DNA of 64,000 nucleotides from positions 12,801,710 to 12,865,709 of the forward strand of contig CP136062.1 in assembly GCA_032622095.1 (NCBI GenBank), written 5' to 3'. This DNA is from Siphonodentalium dalli. Taxonomy: Eukaryota > Mollusca > Scaphopoda > Gadilida > Siphonodentaliidae. The notes below the pieces were generated by a model, which was not told where the DNA came from, made no database searches, and saw only the letters and a program-made list of their open reading frames with translations. Shown piece after piece: positions 56,443 to 64,000 of this stretch. The position numbers and the translations under genes are program-made. The number at the start of each line of letters is the position of its first letter. Position 1 is the stretch's first letter.

Positions 56443-56874
56443 CTAAAATTTAGCAAGCATAGCTTCTTTTGGATCAACCGCCCCAAATATACTAGATATT
56501 TTGTTAACAATTTGAGCCGAAGTAGCTTTAGGTCCTAACCTAATGATAGATTGAGCTGCTCTCCCCCTTAGTGATCTCCTTATTGCCTGTAATAATTCAT
56601 GCTCTGCCACTTTTTCTAACTTAATACATCCTAACTCATATTTCCAAGTATTAAATGTACACTCATTTTTACCCTCGCCTGAAAATACAGGTAATTTAAC
56701 ATTTGCTGTCGCTGGTTGTACAATGATTCTCTCTTTAGTTTGATCATTATAAACATCAACTGGCTCCCTCTTTTTTTCTGCAAGTTCAAAAGGTGTATTA
56801 ACTTTTGGTTTGCATCCCATTTTTTCAAAACCCTCCATCATTGTACGGAATTCATCTTCTGACATCTCCGCCAT
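56443..56874 (-). CDS. Gag capsid N-terminal part of G2
   Basis: The first ATG after the leader is at 56874 (MAEMSEDEF). The region VKLPVFSGEGKNECTFNTW, then LLQAIRRSLRGRAAQSIIRL, and a SSIFGAVDPKEAMLAKF end follow the order of the capsid domain in PNMA-like Gypsy gag proteins, where S-G-x-x-F-x-W and a L-R-G-x-A motif are signatures. Capsid self-assembles around RNA. The frame stops at TAG at 56443 beside a TTTT/GGGG run; the neighbouring frame carries the rest of gag. Confidence 0.85.
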   Translation of the reverse strand: MAEMSEDEFRTMMEGFEKMGCKPKVNTPFELAEKKREPVDVYNDQTKERIIVQPATANVKLPVFSGEGKNECTFNTWKYELGCIKLEKVAEHELLQAIRRSLRGRAAQSIIRLGPKATSAQIVNKISSIFGAVDPKEAMLAKF

Positions 56875-56913
56875 TTCGCAACTCTGAAGTGAAAAGTTGT
56901 ACTTTCCTTTCAC

Positions 56914-57778
56914 GTTATGAAAATATTAGTCTGAAAATTAGCTAGTTCATGAATTTATTTCATAGAATATATATATATTAACTATTTCCCTTGCTACTAA
57001 ACTTATTTCACTACTTCAACCCCAACCTGAACATAATGGTCAATTTCATTTTGTTCTACATGTACCTATAAACTTATTAAAAAGATTAGCATGCAAACTT
57101 ACAAACAGAATGATTAGTAAATAAACAATGGTTACAGTGCAATTGTATAGTCAGAAAGGGTTAGAGAGTGATGAAGGGACCCTAAACTGGCTACGATTAA
57201 TATTTTTCCAATGATTTATTTCTCATTTTTCCAATTAACCGAGTGTGAAACTGTTTTTAACGGTAATTTAAACTGCATGTTTTTGTATATGCTGTGTGTG
57301 ACTATGTGTAAACCTGACTGTTACATACAATTATAACCAAAATATTCATATTCATATATATATCGACAATATCCATATTTGTCCTGAAATATCAGTCACA
57401 CATCTTCCCATAAGTTCACCATAGTTCACTTCCGGATAACTCGAACTTCGGCGACTCAAAGTTCGATTTGAAACGAATTTTCTCAAATGTTACAAACTTC
57501 TCTGTGTTGACATGGGTCCTTCCTTTAGTGTTATTCAATGTCGAATTGTTACTATTACCATGTTATCTCCCAATCCTTTAATAAATGTAATCGTTTGCAA
57601 TTAGAAATCTTCGATTTTTGTGCACGTTTTCTATACGATTTGGTAACGCTGTATGCATCAGAGTTTCTTTGTTACGAATTCCGAACACGTGATTACGAAC
57701 TCCAAACACGTCATACGAACACCCCGAAAATAGAATATATGAAAGTCACTCAAATTCTTGCTCCAAAAGCTTCAGAAA
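56914..57778 (-). other. 5' leader of G2
   Basis: About 865 bp between primer site and gag. This would contain packaging signals. Open frames on the opposite strand at 57538-57867 cross into the LTR and are considered spurious. Confidence 0.6.
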
Positions 57779-57796
57779 GTCCAGGTCCGGGCGCCA
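57779..57796 (-). promoter_or_regulatory. Primer binding site of G2
   Basis: On the minus strand TGGCGCCCGGACCTGGAC begins one base after the 5' LTR end. TGG pairs with the CCA end of a tRNA and starts minus-strand DNA synthesis. TGGCGCC starts occur with tRNA-Lys primers; the rest does not prove which tRNA. Confidence 0.85.
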
Positions 57797-57797
57797 C

Positions 57798-58734
57798 TGT
57801 CGCACACCGTGTGTATAGGAGTTCCTGGCTAACTCTGGCGAGCACGACAGTCATTTATAAACTTTAGCCTCTCTGAATATTTGAGTGGTATATAGATACG
57901 TGTGATGAACAGGGTATTTAAGAAAGGAACGATCTCACCTTATGAGTCTCTATACTTTTATATAATGAAATTCTGTATAGCATGAAAGTCGGCTTTATAT
58001 CTAGCCCATCAAATATTAAGCACATCGTATACACACATCGTAGTTGGTAGACTCTGAAATAATTAAAACATCCTAATAATAATACAAAATGTGGGAATGA
58101 GATATATCATTTAAAGTTAGCGTAAATGACTTCACCCTTTATATTATTCTCGAAACTTTACTTTATGTGGACTATATCTTTGTCCATGTACAAATATTTC
58201 TTATTTCCTTTTTAAAATTCCCCCCCCCCTATTAAAAATTAGTTAACATTAAGACTACTAAATTATTTACTAGATTCTCCAATAACTAAAAACCAAGTTC
58301 AACAAAGTGATGAAATGACATGTGTTTAAACGACCAAATTTGTGTTACAATAATTACCTTGTCTGTATTGACAAAAGTCAAGAGCGTTAAAGAGCATAAG
58401 TGTATGTTTTATATTGATCCAAACATGTGAGGAGATGTTGCCCCCAACTCCAGGTATTAACAAGTGACCTGTTTGTGTGTGCGTGTTCAATGTTCGATCA
58501 CGAGGTCCGGGCAATCATATTTTGTTGACCACTCTAAATTTAGGGCGCATGGGATGAGTGAATAGAAAAGGTCGCGTGCAAAGCTAAGAGTGCAACAAAC
58601 ATTAGTAAATTAACTCATGCCGTGCCGGTTATTTTTATAAATGTCTTGCGTACCGAGAAATATACTAATATTATTAATGCTAATTATGTTATGTATTTAA
58701 ATATAATTTATCCTGACGAAGTCACTGTATAACA
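57798..58734 (-). repeat. 5' LTR of G2
   Basis: Promoter and start of the element in minus orientation, with TG...CA edges. It differs from the other LTR by about 14 base changes and an expanded C run near 58220. Confidence 0.95.
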
Positions 58735-59340
58735 TAAATGAAATAGAGTCTATATTATAGAGATCACAAGAGAAAACTGTGATCCTCACCATTTTGGTCA
58801 ATAGATTAGCACTGCCAAAATATGGTAATATAATGTGTGCCTTCAGGTGACATACATGTATCATATTTCAAAATGTCATGTGCAAATATGAAATGTTCAG
58901 ATACCACACAATCTCTAAGATCTAACAGCAACCATAATATTAATAGTCTATGGTTTGACTACCATATATAAACCCGTAAGGTATATGTAAACTCCAGGGT
59001 CCGAATCGGCATCTCCAGTTTAGACCTAGTTTAAACTACCAGTTTAAACTGGGTTTTAGTAGTAAAACCAAGTTTTTATCCACCGCTGGGACGACATAGA
59101 TTTGGTCGATTGCGTTACCTGTGGGCCTCACTTGTCCAATTGCAAGAATAGGAGGCGTGGTCTTTCTGTTTATTATCGCTACTTGTCAATTCATTGTCCG
59201 GTCACGCGACCTGTTGTCGCTATATAATCTCCTAATCAGGGGAATAACCCGTGCGCTTTGAGAAATCACGACGAATGCACGGTCTGTTGTATAACGGTTA
59301 GATATTATCTAATATCATGGACGAACGTGACTTTTGGAAC

Positions 59341-60070
59341 TCAAAAATATCTCTTGAGGGCATGGGTGGGGCCCCGCCACAAATACCCCATAGAAACACC
59401 ACCACCCCGGGGGGTACCATCCGGACGGGTGAAAATGGGGTATGGACCATTTTTGAGAACGGGAAAGAATTCGGCGAATTTGACGGCATGAAGGGGTGGC
59501 TCGCCCATAATACCCAATAGAAACATCACCATCACCCCGGGATAACAGGGGTATGGACGGTAAGGATTTAGGCTAATTAATTTGGCAGCAGGAGTGGGTG
59601 GCACGATCAAAATACACCATAGAACCACCCCTACCCACCCCTCACCGGGGGGAGGGGTCCCACCAGAGGAGGTGGACATTGGGTACGCCCAAATACCGAA
59701 TAGAAACACCCCAACCCTCACCCCGGGGAAGGGTACCTCAAATAACGCATATAAACACCCCACCCTCACATCCGGGCGGGGTGGGTTACCACCCGAGGGG
59801 TGAAGATGGGATATGAACCATGTTCGAGAACGGTAAGGATTTCGGCCAATTTGACGACAGGGATGTGTGGCCCGCTCCAAATATCCCATATAGACACCCT
59901 ACCCTCATCCCTGGATGGTACCACCCTGATGGGGTGAAAATGGGGTATGGAGCATTTTATTCATTATTCGCAAAAACATGCCTCTGTTGGTCAATATTAC
60001 GGCATGTGTGTGTGACCCGCCCCAAATACCCCATAGAATGGGGTATGGACCGTTATCAAGAACGGTAAGG
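59341..60070. repeat. GC-rich tandem array, left arm
   Basis: About four units of 150-180 bp. Each carries AGAACGGTAAGGATTTCGGC or a variant, CCAATTTGACG, ACCCCATAGAAACACC, a CACCCCGGGG block and GGGGTGAAAATGGGGTATGG. Long frames (for example 182 codons on the minus strand) are by-products of the repeat. Confidence 0.75.
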
Positions 60071-60179
60071 ATTTCGGCCAATATGACGTCATTTGTGGGC
60101 GGCCCGCCCTCAAATATAGCCATAGAAACACCCCCACCCTTACCGCGGGTGGTTCTACCCGAGCGGGTGAAAATATGGT

Positions 60180-60750
60180 CCGGGTGGGGGTGGGGAGTTT
60201 CTGGATGTGCCACCCACCGTTCTCGAAAATGGTCCATACCCCATTTCACCCCCTCGGGGTGGCATACCTCCGGGTGAGGGTGTTTCTAGGGGGTAGTTGG
60301 AGGGGGCTACCCACACTGCTGACGTCAAATTGACCGAAATCCTTACCGTTCTCGAAAATGGTCCATACCCCCATTTTCACCTCCTGGGGTGGTTCCCCCA
60401 GCATTCAGGGGTGGGCTGTTTCTATGGGACATTTGAGCGGACTATCCATCCATGCCGTCCATTGGCCGAAATCCTTACCAGTCTCGAAAATGGTCCATAT
60501 CCCACGTTCACCCCCTCGGTGGTACCCCCCCCCGGATGTGAGGGGTGGGGTGTTTATATGGGTTATTTGGGGCGAGCCACCCACCCATACTATCAAATTG
60601 GCCGAAATCCTTACAGTTCTCCAAAATAGTCCATACTCAACCCCCTCGATCAGGGTGGCCGTTACCCTCCCCCGGGTGAAGGCTGGGGTGCCTCTGATGG
60701 GTATTTGGGCGGGCCACCAACCCATGCGCCAAATTGACCGAAAGAGACCT
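60180..60750. repeat. GC-rich tandem array, right arm (inverse)
   Basis: Same unit in the opposite orientation: CGAAATCCTTACCGTTCTCG, AAAATGGTCCATACCCC, TTCACCCCCTCGG, GGGTGTTTCTATGGG. About three to four units. Confidence 0.75.
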
Positions 60751-61907
60751 TTTTGTGAATAAGGAATCAGTTTCAAAAGTCATGTTCATGTCTAACGTGT
60801 CAATCTGATCAGTCCGATCCAGCCATGCTCTCATCCGCCAAATCGACATCCGAACGAGCGAATTGCAAACAGACATTTATATAGCAAGAAATCATCCATC
60901 ACACTGGCACATATTTTGTTAGAATTTATCTCATAAGTACCGACATCGCCTCCCCGAATTCCACTAAGACTCTCCTGCATCTACATTGAGTGACAAACGG
61001 CCGCGCATAAACGCCTCCCCCAATTCAAAATAAACACTCCCATATTCACGAAGAAACAACATCAATATTGGGCGAAAAATATCGGCCGAATAATTAAACC
61101 CAAAAAAACTAGGTTTTAGTCAAACCTGGGGTAGGGTGGTTTAACTTTGAATTATTTTCAAAATATATTTAAAGGTGTATGTTCGAGGCGAGACGTATGG
61201 TACGTATAAATCATATATACCTAAGCTTATACTGATGATAATATAGCCAATTCACCACAAACAATTAGTAATATTACCATAACTTTATCACGTTAATAAA
61301 ACCTAGTTTCAACTTAAACCGAGTTTATCACAAAACTTGGTTTAAGTACGCTAAAACCCAGTTTTACTCCCTTAAACCTGGTTTAACTACAGTAAAACCA
61401 ATGCACATATGTATTGTACTAATTTGTAGGTCTCTCATCTGAATCAATGTTCAATAAATCAAATTACTGCATGGCTTTTACGGCTTTTCGGCGTTGAAAG
61501 GGCGAAGAGTCCAGAATGGAACTAATCATCACATTTTGCACTCATCTTTATATTTTTGCATTCTTACATTGTCAATCGGTGCTATTGACTTATTCAATTC
61601 ATTCGTCAATGTCCATGACAAAACGAGTTGAATACTGCGAAGCCTCTAAGCCCAGGTCTGTGGCCAGTGTGGGATAGTCGGTTTAGTGCCGTCACTTCAC
61701 ATTATATTTTCTGATAATTAAGCGGTGCTTCTAACACCCAAACGATTGAAAACAGTATACAGCTAATCCGTTGTGTACTTAAAGGAATGAGATACATATT
61801 TGCCGCGAATAATGTACGATAAAAGCAAATTAAAAACTGGAGGTTCCACATGTGCAGTGGTTTCGATAATATGCAAGGGGCGAATACTTTATGACTTCTG
61901 TTTAAGG

Positions 61908-62489
61908 GCGCCGCACACGATGCTATATATATATATATCGTACGACAAATATCGGGCACTGGTTAAGGGTCAAATCTTAGCGTGTGCGGTGGAAAAATCG
62001 TACGACATTTTGTCGCACGATCGGCCGCGCAAGGAATCAAATCATTTTGATTTTCTACGATCGAGTCGTGCGATTTATTCGGAGTAGCCAATCAGATTCA
62101 ACTATTAATATGATCATGCGCCATGATGCGGCGATCACATGTTTTATTTCTCAACAACATGGCGTCCAGCCTCTACAATACATCTAGAATTGAATACAAA
62201 ACTAAACAAAACAGGTAGACTGGACATAAGGACATTGGTGTCTATATAATATCTGATTGTGAATGTGTGTGAGGAATGAAATCAGGTATATGGCCTATAC
62301 TCGTCAATATATAGAACTACAAACACTTGTAATATTAATATTTATTCGTATATAAAATATCTGCGATAAATACACATACATGTATCGACCTATACCTAAA
62401 TCCTATACCACGTTAATAATGACCCATTGCATTCACGATAAAGTAAACAACCATATCGTACGACCCGATCGCATCGTGTGCGGTGGTCT
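61908..62489. mobile_element. Possible MITE with CCGCACACGATGC ends
   Basis: CCGCACACGATGC at 61911-61923 is the exact inverse of GCATCGTGTGCGG at 62471-62483. The interior carries several TCGTACGAC and TCGTGCGA words and a further GTGTGCGGTGG near 61983, so it may be composite. No coding capacity. Confidence 0.5.
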
Positions 62490-62559
62490 ACAGTAAGTGG
62501 TAAAACAGACGTCGCACGTCTAAAATCGGTGTGCGCACTCAGATCTTACAGTCACAAGG

Positions 62560-62690
62560 GTCTGCGACAAATATCGTGCAACAAATATCGCTTGGTGTGC
62601 AACAAATATCGCTTGGTGTGCGGCAAATATCGCTTGGTGTGCGGCAAATATCGCTTGGTGTGCGGCAAATATCGCTTGGTGTGCGGCCCG
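62560..62690. repeat. 21-bp minisatellite, about 6 units
   Basis: Unit CAAATATCGCTTGGTGTGCGG, the first ones with CAA in place of CGG. The word GTGTGCGG is shared with the adjacent MITE end, so the array may have grown from it. Confidence 0.9.
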
Positions 62691-62699
62691 CTTTACGTA

Positions 62700-63170
62700 T
62701 ACTTTGGTTGAATTAGTCATTGTCCCACGCTTTCGAGCAAAAAGACACACAGGATCTCTCAAACGTGCAAAAAGACACACAGGATCTCTCAAACGTGCAA
62801 AAAGACACACAGGATCTCTCAAACGTGCAAAAAGACACACAGGATCTCTCAAACGTGCAAAAAGACACACAGGATCTCGAAGGCTCACCAAACAATTGGA
62901 ATTTATATTAGTCGTCTGCTATTTATTAATATTATTATAATAATTATTTGTTTGTGATCGGAGTGAAATATAAACGGAATTTAAATGGGAATATCCGTAT
63001 TAATAAATAGCAGACGACTGACTGATATAAACTCCCGTTGTTTGGTGAGACTTTGATATCTTTTTGCACGTTTTGGACACCGTGTGTGTCTTTTTGCACG
63101 TTTGATGTATCCTGGGTGTCTTTTTGATCGAAACCATGCGACAATGACCAATTCGGTTATACTTTGTATA
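62700..63170. mobile_element. Foldback with tandem repeats in both arms
   Basis: The left arm (TTAGTCATTGTC, GAGCAAAAAGACAC, then 30-bp repeats, then AGTCGTCTGCTATTTATTAA) is inverted in the right arm (TTAATAAATAGCAGACGACT ... GTGTCTTTTTGATCG ... GACAATGACCAA). The left arm has five 30-bp units and the right about three diverged ones. The centre near 62945 is AT-rich. Confidence 0.75.
62739..62877. repeat. 30-bp minisatellite, 5 units
   Basis: Unit AAAAAGACACACAGGATCTC then TCAAACGTGC, nearly invariant. Since 30 is a multiple of three, several frames stay open on both strands. Confidence 0.95.
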
Positions 63171-63930
63171 ACAAACATGATTTGATATAGTTTGCTGCAG
63201 GCTAACCGAAAATCTTAGGTGCTCTTCTAAAAATAAAAAAATATAGACATCTTGGATCAGTTTATAAAAAATGAGAGAATATAATAGTTTTAGTATGAGA
63301 AAATTGCAGGTTTTGCTTTTTAACACATGACCATCTTCAGAAATTACTTGATTTCGTGTATCATGATGCGAAATGATACACCACATGTATCGTTTGATTA
63401 TGTATCGCGATACAATAGATTCACAATGAATTGTTACAGCCCTATCTTCTTATGAAATTAACTTATACAATTGGCGATAACGAATTGGTGATAAAATATC
63501 TGTATCGTTAATGCAGTTGCGTTACAAGGCGCTCGTGATATCGTTGACTGGTTCAAAATTATGAGTGAACTGGCGTCACATCAATCGCGTGAAAAATCAT
63601 AACGATATTCCAACGTATATTATTGCGTACTATAAACAAATATTGTATCTCACGTGACTTTGTTATTGAAATCAAGCTTTCCGATTGGTTGGCTACTCGA
63701 CTCTATTAGTCGTAGTTGTATACTACGCCTTCAAGTCTCTCCCATCGTGCACTATGCACATGTAGTTTTGACTACTAAAAATAGTAACGAACACTACATC
63801 AAACTTTGTTCAGAAACTACTTGTTATTTCGCCGCTGATCCAAATTAAAGCTTCAGTAAGGCGAACATCAATTGTCTGAACTTAGTAAAAGTTGAAAATA
63901 GTAGTTTCCTACTGCTAAATCAAAATTACA
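63171..63930. other. No gene recognised
   Basis: AT-rich unique DNA with no recognisable motif. Confidence 0.45.
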
Positions 63931-63934
63931 AAGG

Positions 63935-64000
63935 TAAATTATAATGAGGTTTAGAGAGACTTACATTCAGTAAATTATAATGATGTTTAGAGAGACTTAC
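63935..64000. repeat. Start of a 36-bp tandem repeat at the window edge
   Basis: TAAATTATAATGAGGTTTAG then AGAGACTTAC at 63935-63964 is repeated with one change at 63971-64000, cut by the window end. Confidence 0.7.

Larger units (their letters stand above)
49097..58734 (-). mobile_element. Full-length Ty3/Gypsy LTR retrotransposon G2
   Basis: A 9.6-kb minus-strand element with LTR, PBS, gag, protease, RT, RNase H, integrase, PPT, LTR in that order. The LTRs (933 and 937 bp) differ by about 14 substitutions and a C-run length difference, by eye. Flanking tetranucleotides are GAAA on the left and TAAA on the right, so a target duplication is at best imperfect. All catalytic motifs seen are intact, but several frameshifts split gag and pol, many at short homopolymers. 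Unusual parts are an ~880-bp leader and an ~1.35-kb noncoding region before the 3' LTR. Confidence 0.95.
59010..61400. mobile_element. 2.4-kb foldback-like element with mirrored GC-rich arrays
   Basis: Near both ends occur blocks with AAACTGGGTTTTAG and AAACCAAGTTTT, inverted with respect to each other (59045-59075 and about 61330-61370), accompanied by many TTTAAACC/GGTTTAAA-like words. Inside, two GC-rich arrays at 59341-60070 and 60180-60750 are mirror images. Foldback elements have such long, internally repetitive inverted arms. Outer edges are not sharply defined. Confidence 0.5.

Noticed and set aside
59341-59889. 182-codon minus-strand open frame
   Set aside because: It follows the GC-rich tandem repeat; translations in other frames and units are equally open and show no protein motif.
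62520-62940. Repetitive proteins on both strands over the 21-bp and 30-bp arrays
   Set aside because: Unit lengths are multiples of three, so several frames remain open on both strands at once; no start context or flanking exon supports coding.

Overview
This window looks like repeat-rich, intron-scale or intergenic DNA from an animal nuclear genome. The base composition is AT-rich and almost every recognisable reading frame belongs to a mobile element: Ty3/Gypsy-type LTR retrotransposons, a possible BEL/Pao LTR remnant, CR1/L2-like LINE fragments, tRNA-derived SINE heads, many terminal-inverted-repeat MITEs and several minisatellites. This mix is typical of marine invertebrates such as molluscs and other lophotrochozoans; the exact taxon is inference. 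I found no convincing host protein-coding exon, rRNA gene or functional tRNA gene. Several motif clusters could be host promoters.

Layout. 0-5 kb: nested MITEs (a TTAA-flanked twin-hairpin element, a 38-bp TIR foldback, a 214-bp hairpin) and an apparently exact 1152-bp tandem duplication. 5-13 kb: mostly noncoding, with copies of a TTAA-flanked MITE family (one carrying a nested insert), a tRNA-derived SINE and diverged tandem repeats. 14-18.8 kb: minus-strand Gypsy-type element (call it G1) with a broken RT/RNase H, a long open integrase frame and two unusual small reading frames downstream of integrase; its RT end is cut by a MITE. 19-28 kb: noncoding, with a 29-bp minisatellite, a CT-rich tract, a four-unit repeat and further twin-hairpin MITE copies. 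28.4-31.1 kb: paired LTR-like repeats with a possible gag remnant. 31.5-34.1 kb: two plus-strand pieces of a decayed LINE. 35.8-39.5 kb: a 1258-bp unit repeated three times, then an inverted fragment of it. 41-44 kb: diverged tandem repeats, a SINE head and a minus-strand LINE endonuclease relic. 47.2-48.5 kb: two minisatellites. 49.1-58.7 kb: a complete-length minus-strand Gypsy element (G2) with both LTRs, primer binding site, polypurine tract and all gag-pol domains, but several frameshifts. 59-61.4 kb: a GC-rich mirrored repeat structure. 61.9-64 kb: a TIR element, 21-bp and 30-bp minisatellites and a foldback.

How the parts work together: G2 is the only element with its full cis set (LTR, PBS, PPT) and enzyme set (protease, RT, RNase H, integrase); its LTRs differ at roughly 1.5% of positions by eye, so it is fairly recent. 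The MITEs encode nothing and would depend on transposases encoded elsewhere; TTAA flanks suggest a piggyBac-type source for two of the families. Coordinates of repeat edges are read by eye and may be off by a few bases.
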